DNA of 64,000 nucleotides from NCBI GenBank assembly GCA_016617855.1, contig JAECUM010001813.1:1-64000 (forward strand), in the 5' to 3' direction. A program made the position numbers and the translations under genes. Each line of letters begins with the position of its first letter. Positions within the stretch are counted from its first letter, which is position 1. The DNA comes from Megalonaias nervosa. Taxonomy: Eukaryota > Mollusca > Bivalvia > Unionida > Unionidae. The notes under the pieces were generated by a model. It ran no database searches and had not been told where the DNA came from. It saw only the letters and a list, made by a program, of their open reading frames with translations. Below, piece after piece: positions 35,661 to 46,640 of this stretch.

Positions 35661-37476
35661 AATTCCTGCATATATGATTTTCTTATTAGAATCTATTTGC
35701 TCACATGAGTTCTACCTAATTTGCATGTTAAAATGTACATGAAACTAACCTAAGTTAGATCTCACATGGGAATCTCATGTGCAGAAGGGTAGGTAGTTTT
35801 GGTGTGGGTATCCAAGACAGACACATTAAAAGATAGAGCAAGACATGGATTAATGTAAATAGATAACAATTCGGTTTCTGAAATCTCAAAATCTTATAGC
35901 TATAAGGCTCATAATTGCTAAAGCAAAATGAGCAAAGTACATGCACAAAGGTAAATTGGGAGAAATAAATGAAATACCTGAAATATGTAAATATTTTCAT
36001 AAATTGTTTTGTGATTTTTTTTTTATCACGCAAGCCTTATGACATTTCTCTAATTACAAATATTTTGTGGTGATGTCAATACAGGTTGTACAAGTCTTCT
36101 GATTCCACCAAGAAGTTTAAATCATTTCCTGCCTGTAGGCAGATTCATATTACTGATTGCATTGCCAGAACTGCTCAAGATTGGTACTGTCTGGGTCTAA
36201 TCTTTTAATGTCAGTAAGATTAAAATCTTTACAAGAAGCACAGACTCGTACAAGTATACCATCACATCCTTTTGAAACTTGAAGCCTAATTGGCAGATAT
36301 CTTTACTGTCATCATTATCATCACTTTCACAACTCATTATTAATTGCAATGAAATCCAGAAAACAATTATCACTTGCTAGTATTATAAGATGAAGACAAA
36401 GACATCAATCATCCCAGGCTTTACATATTACAATGGTAGTTAGTGACATGTACTTTAGTTTGGTTTACATTCATGTTTACAAAGGGTTAAAGCGATTAAA
36501 TCATTTGGTCAGTGGTGTTGATATTATGTTTTGCAATGTGATCATTCATAGTAGTGTCAAATTCATATTTCACTTAGAATTTTTATCACTGGTCACATTT
36601 TCAAGATGGTCACTCACAAGAGATTATGTTCAGCTATAAAGATGGCAAATAGTGTCTTGGCAAGTCAAACTTTGTCCACATTTGATGCAGATTCTGTGAA
36701 CATGGATTTCAGCAGTTGTGGCCTATTTGTTGTCTTGGTTAATTGGCTTTTACCAGATTGGAATTCTGCATGATGCATGATATCATTCTTGTCACCATAC
36801 CAGACTTTAAAATCATCTTTACAGGAAGAGCATAATGCATATTATTCATGCCCTTTTGAACATGATTGCATCCACTGAAATTCCTGTTTCCAAACATCAT
36901 TGGATTTTGATAATTCATTTGCTTGAATTTTGGTGTTTCAATATTGGCAAACTTAGACATCTTGACAAAATTTAAATGCTGAAGTAAAATGGGCCAGATT
37001 ATGCCACTTAAACACTTGAGTAATCCAACCATAATCAGTTAGGTTAAACATCTTTAAGATCATACATAGTATAGACTCTAATCCATCTCGACAACTTTAA
37101 GTGCTGAAGCAGGACATAGATTCAAGGTAATGTTTTATTGTTTTATGTTGAATGGGGTTTTTAGTAATGCAGCCATGATCAATTTACATTTTTAATTCTT
37201 TCCAAATTGTTTCTGCACACATATAGTATTATCTATCGTTTCAAATTTCAAATAATGAAGCCAGCTGGCCATACCAACAGAATCAGAGGTGAAATTAGCA
37301 ACTACATGGTCTTGCCTGCTTAAGCCAGTTCAGTCACATGCTCACAGATGGTATTTAGTGTAAATATACTACTCTCGAATCAAAATATGAAAAAATGGAA
37401 AAGTTGTGTGCACATGGGAGATTAGAGTGTTGGGATCGACAGGAGCTCACACTCCTAAACTCAGGAGAAAAACCTT
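35661..37476. other. Left flank of Polinton B, nothing recognised
   Basis: No recognisable gene. Some phrases recur (for example around 36100-36260 and 36700-37100: ATCTTTACAGGAAGAGCATA-like and CATCC..TTTGAAC), suggesting an old degenerate repeat, but I could not define a unit. Confidence 0.4.
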
Positions 37477-37482
37477 GCTGTA
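37477..37482. repeat. Target-site duplication of Polinton B, left
   Basis: GCTGTA, identical to 48250-48255. Six bases is the duplication length known for Polintons. Confidence 0.9.
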
Positions 37483-37590
37483 AGTAGTGGATAGAAATGG
37501 GGGTTCTGGACCACTTTATCACTACGTGATAAAGAGTGGTCTAATAAAGCCCCTGATTTGTATATACTACTATGAAATGGGGGTTCTGGG
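37483..37590 (+). repeat. Polinton B left terminal inverted repeat
   Basis: Contains GGGGGTTCTGGACCACTTTA, TCACTACGTGATAAAGAGTG and TTTGTATATACTACTATGAA, all matched in inverted form at 48142-48249 with few differences. The GGGGGTTCTGG phrase repeats inside (about 37497 and 37570). Confidence 0.92.
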
Positions 37591-37686
37591 TCACCTTATG
37601 AGAAGGGGTGGTCTAGCACTGTCTCTGCTGCTGCGTGATGGTGTTTCTATACCACTCTTTTTGGTGTATTGTTTTAAGTGTGCATA

Positions 37687-40600
37687 TTATTTAGCACAGT
37701 GGTGTCCATGTGCGAGTGTGTGAATGCTATCGGTGGAGTATTGTTTATTATCGAATGGGCATAGTCCTATTTTGTTGATGAGTACTGTGGATATCATTTG
37801 TTGATGTGAATGGAATGTTCTCATGGAGTAGTACTGCAGGTGTCCCTGCAGTGAGTGTTTGTACTGATTGATGCTGGTAATGTGCCCAATGACAGTTTTT
37901 TTTGTGGCTTTTTTCATAATGGTACCATCTTCGAGTGTGATGCAGTACATTTTGGACCAAAGTTCGATGAATTTGGTGATGGGATATACCATGAGTTTCA
38001 CCTTTGAACTTTCATAGCACTTTTTTTTATTGTCGTCTCAGTGGAATGGGCTATTTCTTGGATAATCACTGAGATCGAACAGCTCTCTGTGCTGATACAT
38101 GTCTGCGTAGATGTCATCGCTGTGAATCTCATACACGAGCAAGTCTGTATTGGTCATGAGCAGCATTGCCTTGTCTCTATATTTGCTTTTGATAAAGTTG
38201 TAGTGAAACTGGTACATCAGCATTTTGGAGAGATTGAGGACTGCAGCACCAACGTAGATGGGTTTGTCCTGCTTGAGATTGGTTTTTCAGGATTCAACAG
38301 TGACTAAATCTTCGTCATTGATTTTCATGTGTAGAAAGGCATCATTATCAACAAGTTTATGTCATTGTCACACATCATTGACAATTTCTATTTTCCTTCT
38401 GTGTCGGATGTTTTCCATGTTTTTTCTGAACACGCTGTTGTTCATGAGTTTGGAGAAATTTTTACTGAAGTCATTAGTAGCTCTGGCTGATTGTGTTGTG
38501 TTGAAGTTGATGTAGGTTTTCATCTATGGTGACTGACGAAATTTGAGTGCATGATGAACTTTATCGAGAATGAGTCCATGTTGGAGAGCTTGTTTGAGCA
38601 GGCTACAGTATAACTTATACTTGGTTTTATTTGTGGGTAAAAGTTTTATCACCTTAGCATCTCCGAGTCTGAACTTAATTTTTTGCTCAAGTTGTTGCTG
38701 AGAAAGCATGTCATTGGTGACAAGGAGTTGTTCAGCATAGGATTGATAATCATTGTGATTGTCATGGAGATGTTGTGGATAAATGAGATCGACTTCAATG
38801 AACTTTCCCCTGTCACTGTCTTATCCAGCTTGTCTTTCCTGAAGGAATTTCTGTCCAGTGATTCGTTGAAAATCTCCAATGAGAAGGGGTTGTAACATGG
38901 CCAGTTTGTAGAGATTGTTTGCATTGAGGTAGATGATGTACCTGGATGGTTTTGTGGGATCATACAATGACAACGGATATTCCTTCATGAATCATTTGCT
39001 TGGTAAACATGAATGTGTCAGGATCTGTCAAGAGTTCAAGTTGAACTTGACTCATCTTGAGGAGTGCATCCCATGAGAGACCTGGTGCTGAGAAATACCA
39101 GAATAGATCAAGTTGGTTATGATCCAAGCACTTGTGTTTGAAATGGTTGAGCATGTCCGCAAGCAGTAGAACATCTGATTTTAGATAGACTTTGTTATAA
39201 TCGCCAAGGGTTTGGTAACTAAAGGCATTCCACACATTGATTGATCGCTAGTATTCCTTGTCGGTGATGTCGGAGAGATGTAGGTGGGAGTAAAATGCAT
39301 CTTGTGGTGGCAGCAAGGTTTCATCGAATCTCGACCATGCATAGACGTACTTGTAAGAACAAATTCCTTTTTGTTTGAGTAGTTTTAATTTTTTAGGATC
39401 ATCTTCATGAAGGTGAGTAAAGGTTGGACATGTTTTAGCGAGTTTGTCCAGTGATTTTGACATGAACTGGAAGCTATCAATGAATTGGAAGGGTCTAATC
39501 AAGAATGACATACTTTTTTAAATTGCTGGGGATGCATTTGATATTTGTTCCGACATCAGTGAGAAGCTTTTTTATTGGCTGATGACTGAGTGCAGTGACA
39601 ATGAAATGTCCACCTTAAAGTACTCCTCACATATGTGGCATCACTGCACTGCTTTGTGATGTCAAAGTTGTTGCAGCATGAGTGGAATCATCATTGTTGA
39701 ATTTTTTTTTATCTCTGTAATGCATTTGTACTCAGACATGAGCTGCTCAAAAAAAACATATGATGCAATCCTTACTGCAATTATGACAGTATGACGAAGA
39801 CAAACTTTTATCAGCAGAACAACATAATCTGATAGTTCATGGTATGTTTTTTTGTTCCACTTTGGTGAAAGAATGGTCTGGATCAGTATCTGGTCCATGT
39901 ACTTTTTAAGGACTGCTTCTGAGTCAAAGACAATATGAAACTTCTGTGTGTATTTATTATAGTGGTGTTTGAACTGTAGTGTTCCATTGTGTGGCATCTG
40001 AACAGTTTGTAGTTCTTGACAGTATCAAGATGACACATGTTTGTGCAGTTTTTGCAGCTGAGGGAAGCATCATAAGCAACGATAACAGAAATATCCATGA
40101 TATTTATGCTGCATGTATTGTGATCAGCATAGTCTACTGAAGTCTTTGATGTACACAAAATGGTTTTGGTAATAAAGTAAATTGATGCTGTGTTGTGAGG
40201 CGTTTTGGAGACCAGCATGGGATAGACAATGAACTGCTTATCACCAGCTTTCTTTTCATCGAGTCCAAAAACGCTGATGGATAGTCAATTGTTGAGCATT
40301 TCAAGTTTGGGTACACCTTTGACCACTACTGGAAATATTATACCGGTTGTTTTGATGTTGCTAAAATATGGCTTGTAGTTGGAGACACGATCAACATGGT
40401 CTTCTGCCAGATGTAACATGGAAAGGATCATCCAGAGCACTAGTTATCGTTGTTTATGACATTGATGCACACTTTCATGGCCACCATTTGTTTTGGAAGT
40501 GGCACGTTTTTACTTCCATGCATCAGTGTAAATTTGGAAGTTTGAAACAAGACAGAATTGACTCTGGCAAATACCCATGCTGATCCCAACTCTTGGTACT

Positions 40601-41100
40601 CCATGATGCAACATTGGATAAACGACTGTGTGATGTCAATGATGCTGCTGAAATCGACACTGAGATAACTGATTAGCAATTTCAATATGATCCACACATA
40701 GATGCTTTTTTGATCCGTGCTCACACAAAATGAACATCGAGAGCTACTCCAAGTTTGATTGCTGTGTGTGTTAGTAGTTCTACATCAGTGGTAGGTTTTA
40801 GAATGTGCTGAAGAAGTTCTTTCTTAACTCCTTGCTGAAGTACGTGCTGATGATCATAAATGAATCCTTTGTTGGCACCTCCGTATGCATTTTCACTTTG
40901 TCTTGGTGGTGGAACTTTGCAGCGGTCATCGGTGGTGACTGAGTTGTCATTGTGATCTGATCACGTTGCTGCTGAATGGTCTGTTTATAAAATTTTGGTA
41001 GTTTTTCATCGATGTGAGCTCGCCTCAATCAACTCGTGATCGCATGCTGAAGTCAAAGAAGTTTTGAGGGTGTAGCAGTTTTTTCCATTGAATGCTTTGT
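37687..41100 (-). pseudogene. Polinton B protein-primed family B DNA polymerase (pPolB)
   Basis: Recognisable blocks from N to C: GSAWVFARV (N-terminal domain); HIVFDSEAVL (exonuclease I region, DSE for DFE); FIDSFQFMSKSLDKL; WSRFDETLLPPQDAFYS; VYLKSDVLLLADML; LELLTDPDTFMF; motif A YLNANNLY (Asn for the catalytic Asp); KVHHALKFRQSP then TAG; motif B NNSVFRKNMEN (GKT changed); motif C TNTDLLVYEI (NTDL for DTDS); YPITKFIELWSKMYC; and a C-terminal end IGLCPFDNKQY..HTLAHGH. The order and most spacings match Polinton pPolB, which replicates the genome from a protein primer. Many stops and frameshifts are present. It ends 200 bases inside the left TIR boundary. Confidence 0.92.
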
Positions 41101-41107
41101 ACTTGTC

Positions 41108-41400
41108 TCACAGTTGCTTCATGTACTGCTGTCTGGTAGTGATTTCTTGTTCTGACAGCACTTTGTACTCACTCACAAACTTATGATGTGCAGCACTTCT
41201 TGGCATCGCCTTTATGGCTCCTCTGACTTGTTTGAAATGCATTTGATCTTGGATATGGAAACATTGTTTCAAGAACCCTGCCTCATGCAGTGACTGAAAA
41301 ATACCCAGGAGACGACGAACATTATCAAGTCGCATGATAAAATCTTTTCCTGGATCTGCCACTACTTTGTGTAGAATTTTATGCTCCATTTTATAGAGAA
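41108..41400 (-). pseudogene. Polinton B ORF upstream of pPolB
   Basis: An open frame following a long (AT)n tract. The part from about 41390 reads as real protein (KILHKVVADPGKDFIMRL, QVRGAIKAMPRSAAHHKFV) while the earlier codons are microsatellite. It is probably the N-terminal extension of pPolB or a small separate gene; no domain recognised. Confidence 0.4.
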
Positions 41401-41425
41401 GTTTTTTATCTGTACTTGAGCTGAT

Positions 41426-41428
<3 letters not shown>

Positions 41429-41501
<73 letters not shown>
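41429..41501. repeat. (AT)n microsatellite inside Polinton B
   Basis: Perfect alternating tract; translates as repeated Tyr-Ile in one frame. Confidence 0.95.
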
Positions 41502-41506
<5 letters not shown>

Positions 41507-41615
41507 CATCTATTGTTTCTTTAATTGATTGTTATTTTTACCTGGTCATAGACAGACATTTTATGTCACATATATATATAGTCTATTGACTGTTTCTTTT
41601 AATGCTAGTTATGAA

Positions 41616-41843
41616 ATGCCTCTGCATGGAGCAAACTGGTGTAAGTGGTTACATCAGGGCAGCACAGAAGAGTGTAATAGAACCTGTATTGGAGAGTATT
41701 GTGCACAGCATAAAGCTCTCATCAAAAAAGGATGTAAGGACTTAAACCATGCCTTGGTTGTCAAGAAGGTGTGTCAAAATTGCAGTGGTCAAAACATAAC
41801 AGCGATTAAATATTACTGCAAGAAATTGAGGACCACACACTGA
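41616..41843 (+). CDS. Cys/His-rich small protein, Polinton B
   Basis: An intact frame of 75 residues from ATG 41616. WCKWLHQGSTEECNRTCIGE is followed by YCAQHKALIKKGC, and later by KVCQNCSGQN. The spacing CxxxxxxxxxxC..C....YCxxH is that of a small zinc-binding module often carried by invertebrate virus-like elements, and the second CxxC could bind another zinc. It lies between pPolB and the fibre gene, on the opposite strand to both. A role in nucleic-acid binding is inferred only from the metal ligands. Confidence 0.5.
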   Translation: MPLHGANWCKWLHQGSTEECNRTCIGEYCAQHKALIKKGCKDLNHALVVKKVCQNCSGQNITAIKYYCKKLRTTH

Positions 41844-42012
41844 AAAAAAACAAAATTCAGCTGTGTTTGATGATCCGCTGCAGTGATCACAGGAAATACT
41901 GTTTCCTGCGACTACAACAGCATTGCTGTGGACAGTTCATCCACTGTTTAGTCGTTATGAAGCTAATGCACATGTTGAAGTTCGCAGCATGCATAATAAA
42001 AAGCCACTTGCA

Positions 42013-42270
42013 TTAAGGTTTAGCACCACTGGATACTCCATCATTCATTTGTATGTGAGTGGGATCAGAGCCACGATGTCGCATTTGTCCAACTGAAATA
42101 TGAGACATTTTTATCTCATTGTGTTTCCACTGTTCATGTGCATTTTCTAGTGATAACTTGGACAAATTTCTCAGCTGATTGATATCAAAGTAAGTCCCTG
42201 TGGTCTGCTTGAGCACGTGATTATCATTTCCAGCATACAGTGCATCCTGTCTGTAAGTATCGTCAAACAA
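42013..42270 (-). pseudogene. Polinton B ORF adjacent to fibre gene
   Basis: An 85-residue open frame, polar, with AYGxN-like ALYAGNDNHVLKQTTGTYFD and NQLRNLSKLSLENAHEQW. No family recognised. Read from the fibre gene it lies just past the SINE inserted at 42335-42588, so it may be the interrupted end of the fibre gene or a separate small gene. Confidence 0.35.
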
Positions 42271-42334
42271 TAACTGTAAAGTTCAAAAGCTACTCAGACA
42301 TTTTCCGCAATGGTGAAACCTATAATAGTTGGAG

Positions 42335-42588
42335 GGTCCCCGAGTGGCCGAGTGGTCTAAAGTGCTCACCATTATGGATCACTGCCATCTCACCTCTGTC
42401 TGCGTGGGTTCGAGTCTTGGGCTTGGCCAATGTGGATATGTGAGAAAGCTTGCCGGTAGCTTCTCGTGGGTCAGTGATTCTTTCCAGGTTTTCCCAGGTT
42501 CTTCCTCCACCATTAATATTGGCCACCATGTATAGCCTCTCTTGTGCTGAAAAATGGCGTTAAACGCTATAACAACAACAACAAGAAC
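42335..42588 (+). repeat. SINE family 2 inserted in Polinton B
   Basis: tRNA-like head CCCCGAGTGGCCGAGTGG with B-box GGTTCGAGTC, and tail (AAC)n. It is flanked by a perfect 13-bp duplication ATAATAGTTGGAG at 42322-42334 and 42589-42601. The open frames across it on both strands are artefacts. Confidence 0.95.
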
Positions 42589-42652
42589 ATAATAGTTGGA
42601 GAATGCTAAAATAATCAACTTCTATCAGGTCATTATGATCTATGGATCTGTA

Positions 42653-43965
42653 CTAGATCAGATCATTCAGTGTAAAAATTTGGAAATAACTGAACCCAGG
42701 ATTAGAAGGTACTGCTGTGAGTGCAGTAAACTTGAATGTGGAATACTTCATGCTTGCGGCAAATGTGTAAAATTCAAGCTTTGTTGAACCAGTTGGAGAG
42801 ATACCCTTATAAAGAGCATCAGCAGTGCTATCTGGTTTTATTCCATTTAACCTCCATGTAAGAATGTGCTGTGTTCCAGAGCTGCACCCATGCACCTGAA
42901 ATTTCCAGATGGCTACTGCAGCAGGTAAGTGCCCCTGAAACCAGAAATTGGATGTCGTTTCCAGCATCGGATGCAGCCAGGTGATTTGCAAAAACATAAT
43001 AAGCCTGGTAAGAGCTTGAGAATTTTGATGATTCTGATACAGAAACTCCACACCGGTTTCCATTATTTCCTATGAGTGTTGGAATGTGCCCAGACCTGTT
43101 GATGACATGTCACGTATCCACATACATTTTCATGGCTATCTCATTGTTTGCCTTTGGTTGATAATCTGTCACTGCAATATTAGCTCCAATGGCCATAGTG
43201 AGATTTCCTGTGAGTGTTCCTCCAGCGGTAGATAACTTTGTGCCACCAAATGAGTTGAGCTGTGAGTACGTTATCAACTGGGTGTTATCCATGATCGGCC
43301 ATGTGGTGGGAAGTCCATATAATTTTTGGTTTTCCATCGATGTAGTTCTGTACAAGCTGATCTATGTATTATTGATGGTCAAAAGTTGGTCATAAACATC
43401 ATTGTTAACTCTGAAACCTTCAGTGGTCTGGACTACGATTGGTGTATGACTTCTGCTGGCATCTTTGTTCACTGTTGATTTAGATAGAACGATTCATGGT
43501 ACCAAAGTGATAGATCATAGTCGTTCTTGTGTTCAGCCCGGTATACACTCCAACAGATCTAGAATTCTGCAATGTTGTTCCAGATGGAGGTGATGACATG
43601 GAAAGATCGCTAGTCAATTGGCCAGTCACGGATAAATTTCCAGATATCACACCACCAGTTTTATCATATTTGTTAGCCAGTGCCTCATCAAGATCTGCTG
43701 ACGAGAGGGTCTGTGAAGATACAAGAGCCTGTCCTGTTGGAGCTGATAAACCATACAGAATTTTTCCTTCCGTGTAAATATTTCCTGTCATTTCTTCTCC
43801 GGTCAATGACAATTTAGTCATTGCCAGTCTATTCACATGCAATCATTGTTTGGCGTTGGAGTCAGGTGGAGGGTACCTTACATCGTTGAGATTGGTGATG
43901 CTGTGACCACTCATGTTCAGATTACCATGCATGGAATTCCCGGTGCGGTTGAACTTTTTGCTCAT
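42653..43965 (-). pseudogene. Fibre-like (tail-fibre/adhesin) protein of Polinton B
   Basis: From ATG 43965: KFNRTGNSMHGNLNMSG, then SITNLNDV; after a TGA, MTKLSLTGEEMTGNIYTEG and YDKTGGVISGNLSVTG; further on, GGTLTGNLTMAIGA and ANNEIAMKMYVDT. The recurrent [S/G]GxxTGNL..xG and ..A.KxYVD phrases are those of phage tail fibres and adintovirus/Polinton fibre-like proteins, which form trimeric shafts used for attachment. The distal part (43050-42650) looks like a globular head but is badly shifted. Breaks: TGA near 43850, loss of frame near 43480, TGA near 43109. Confidence 0.7.
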
Positions 43966-44124
43966 CCTGACTCACAGAAGAGTGCTGCTTGATCCGATAA
44001 GTGCACCAAAGGAAATGTAAGACATGGTTTGCAGATAAGATTTGCTACGACTCATGTGAATTATTTAGAAAATAAACATCATTAATTTCAATGCGAAAAC
44101 GAAAGTACACCAGCATAATTTTTT

Positions 44125-44757
44125 TATACCTGACTGTCATTACATGATTGTGGGTCCGACCGGTTGTGGTAAAACAAATCTTCTCATGAACATGCTCTTG
44201 AACAACATGCTGAACTATGACTGAGTGATCTTTTACATGTTAAATCCACACCTGGACAAATACAGGACATTGTGTGAATTTGGCGATTCACTTGCAGAAA
44301 ACTGTTTTCAGAGATTCTGCCCGCGATGATGTCTTTACCTTCATGGATCTGGATCAGATACATCTTGAAGAAGAATTTGATTCTGACACACATAAGATCA
44401 TTGATGATATTAAGATAGACTGAGAAAACATGAATCGCATCTGAGAGTATTTTTTAGTTGTAGAGAAAAAAGCACTGCAACAGCATTTATGTCACTCAGC
44501 CATACTACGATGTGCCTAAATACATCTGACATAACACTGGATGTTTTGTACTGTTTTCAGGACTCAACGACAGAGACATTGATGTGATCATGAGAGACCA
44601 TTGCAGCAGTATCACTGCGAAAGAATTCAAAGACTGCTACGCCACTGTGACGTCTGATCCAAACATGACTTTATGATGTTTCATTGTGATGCGGAAACTG
44701 TACCTGAACAATATCGAAAAGGCTTTGATGAATTTTACATACCTGGTTAGCATATCA
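44125..44757 (+). pseudogene. Polinton B ATPase with intact Walker A (A32-like)
   Basis: MIVGPTGCGKTNLLMNML gives a perfect P-loop (GxxxxGKT), followed by a strand and LNPHLDKYRTL. Later blocks are the DDVFTF.. segment, then SIYVTQPYYDVPKYI followed by TGA, NTGCFVLFSGLNDRD (sensor-like region) and KEFKDCYATVTSDP. This order fits the poxvirus-A32-like packaging ATPases of virus-transposons and differs in detail from the ATPase of element A. At least four TGA codons and a frameshift near 44310 interrupt it; the Walker B region is damaged. Confidence 0.8.
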
Positions 44758-44776
44758 TCATTGGAAAACAGCATTT

Positions 44777-45297
44777 TGTTTGGATGGCAAAGTTGTCATG
44801 CCATTCGAAAAGATCACCAGTTGTCTTCAGCACAAGGATGTGCTTAAAAAATTTATTGAGCAGTGTGCGGCATTACATAATGTGTCCTTGAAGACAAGAC
44901 AGGCCAGCAGTCATTTCAATGAGATGTCACTGGGGAATGGTTCAAATCTATTCTCACTAAACTCAACGAAGCAAAAATGACATATGATGTAAAGCAAGAT
45001 CAGTTGCTGGACACAATCGTGATGACTCAGCGATCACAACATCGATTGCTGGATAAGTTAGCACTGGAACAAGAAGCTGCACAAGCGATTGGATAAAAAC
45101 CTAAAGCTAAAACAACTAGAAAAAAAAATATAGAGAATGAAGAACTAAAGTTGTGAAGAAAGAGGAGGAAGCTAAAGCGAGACTGGAGAAGACGAAAAAA
45201 GAGGAGGAAAAAGCCAGACTAGCAGAGATGAAGAAACAAGAGAAAGTTATGGAATTAAAGTAGATGCATGAAGACAAAGAGACCAGGGAAAATTAAA
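44777..45297 (+). pseudogene. Polinton B coiled-coil protein
   Basis: VVMPFEKITSCLQHKDVLKK, then after a frameshift near 44930 EWFKSILTKLNEAKMTYDV and RLLDKLALEQEAAQAIG, then a highly charged Lys/Glu helix (KKEEEAKARLEKTKKEEEK) to about 45290. The PFEK opening resembles a short conserved Polinton protein I know only as uncharacterised. The long heptad-like tail predicts a coiled coil. It lies between ATPase and protease in the same direction. Confidence 0.5.
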
Positions 45298-45587
45298 AAG
45301 CTGTATGAGTATGAGGAAAATGTTATGATTGCTGAGTATGAAAATGTTATGAGTGATGAAGCTATGAAGAGATTTACTAATTATACAGTGATTATTCAGA
45401 TCCAGATTCTTCAATGGATTGGTTTGTTAAACTTTATGATAAAAATGAAGATATTTTAAGATAAAAGGATTCAATAAGTTGATCGGATCCATTCTCGGTT
45501 TTAGTGCAGGTACTATTTTAAATGTCAGTGCAGTACATGAAGGAGATCTTCCCATCAGCATCACCCACATGAACAGCCTGCTCATCA

Positions 45588-45980
45588 ACTGCTCAATCGC
45601 TCAGGGATCATGCCTTAAATGTAAAACCAGGAAATTTCAGAGGTGTCTTTTCTAAGGATCAGCTTCCTGAACACATTACACCCAACGAGAGCTGCGTGAT
45701 TAACCTACAAAATTATTGTAATGGACATGGTACTCAATGGGTCGCCGTTGTCAACGATCCACGTTACAGCGACATCGAGTGTTTCGATTCATTTGGTTTA
45801 CCTCCTTCAGATCAAGTCATGCATTACATCCAACAGCCACACAAAAGTGCAGTGTACAAATCGTTACAGCTTAAAGATGTCAATGCTAGCACATGTAGAT
45901 GGTACTGCATCAATTACATTCAATGTAGATATGGAGGTAAATCACCCGTCGAAGTTATTTTACAGCTTTCAAAACTATAA
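45588..45980 (+). pseudogene. Polinton B adenain-like cysteine protease (PRO)
   Basis: NFRGVFSKDQLPEH (N-terminal region), CVINLQNYCNGHGTQWVAVV where the family has GTHW (catalytic His changed to Gln), IECFDSFGLPPSDQVM (acidic residue and the FDSFGLPP signature), and NASTCRWYCINYI, which keeps the catalytic Cys while the usual Gly after it is Arg. It resembles adenovirus and Polinton proteases that mature capsid proteins. The frame is open from 45588 to the TAA at 45980; the N-terminal start upstream is out of frame. Confidence 0.85.
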
Positions 45981-46075
45981 CATAGAACAGCTAACATAAA
46001 CTCATGGTGCCTTTGTGCAAAACCAGAACAGAGAGTATTGATCCCATCTAGGTGGTCACGAATAATCATTGCCTC

Positions 46076-46225
46076 ATGATCAAAATGAGGTGTGCAGTAT
46101 GTAGTTCCAAAAAATCACACATCGTCACAGGTAAGGTTACACAGTCAGCGGTGGAGACAGCTAAATGTAGACTGTGTGCAACTATTCTGCCAGAGACGTT
46201 GACAACAGAGTTGTGTGCGACTTAG
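46076..46225 (+). CDS. 49-residue protein with two CxxC pairs, Polinton B
   Basis: A complete small frame: MRCAVCSSKKSH, then CRLCATILPE. Two CxxC pairs 25-30 residues apart suggest one zinc ribbon. It ends five bases before the ATG of the phospholipase-like gene. CxxC proteins of this kind commonly precede the PLA2-like gene in invertebrate virus-like elements, as I recall; no search done. Confidence 0.5.
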   Translation: MIKMRCAVCSSKKSHIVTGKVTQSAVETAKCRLCATILPETLTTELCAT

Positions 46226-46229
46226 TGTC

Positions 46230-46640
46230 ATGGCTCTGTATAAAAAATGTTATCACTGTAGGCACTGTGACCTCAACATGAGCTGCAAGGACCTTCACAT
46301 GGAAAGAAATCTGTGCATGGGAGACTGTAAATGCTGCAGCAAGAGACAAATTCTCAGTGATGCCATGGACATCTATGCACTGATTAGAAAACTTCCAAGA
46401 CCACGTGGCAGGTGGATGTTGCCAGGACAAAAATATACTGGATTATGGAGTCCCTTAGAAAAACAACTGGATGAAAACAATCAGCTGATGTCCTGTCAAG
46501 AGCCCTACAATGGTGTCAGTGTCATCGAGATGTTACATGATATCTGTTACAAAGATCATCCGATGACAAAGCGGGATGTGATTGAGTCATGCTGAGGGAC
46601 TTGAGAGAACTCCTACCTAAAATTTCAGAGAGCAGAAGTT
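46230..46640 (+). pseudogene. Phospholipase A2-like domain protein, Polinton B
   Basis: From ATG 46230 the N-terminal part is Cys-rich (CYHCRHCDLNMSC, GDCKCC) and the C-terminal part is PLA2-like: LPGQKYTGLWSPLEKQLD (calcium-loop region), EPYNGVSVIEMLHDICYKDH with the His-Asp catalytic pair in HDICY, then a frameshift near 46590 and LRDLRELLPK. The same domain occurs in parvovirus VP1 and many Polintons, where it is thought to help membrane penetration. The catalytic pair is present; the calcium loop has LWS where PG-type residues are expected. Confidence 0.75.
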
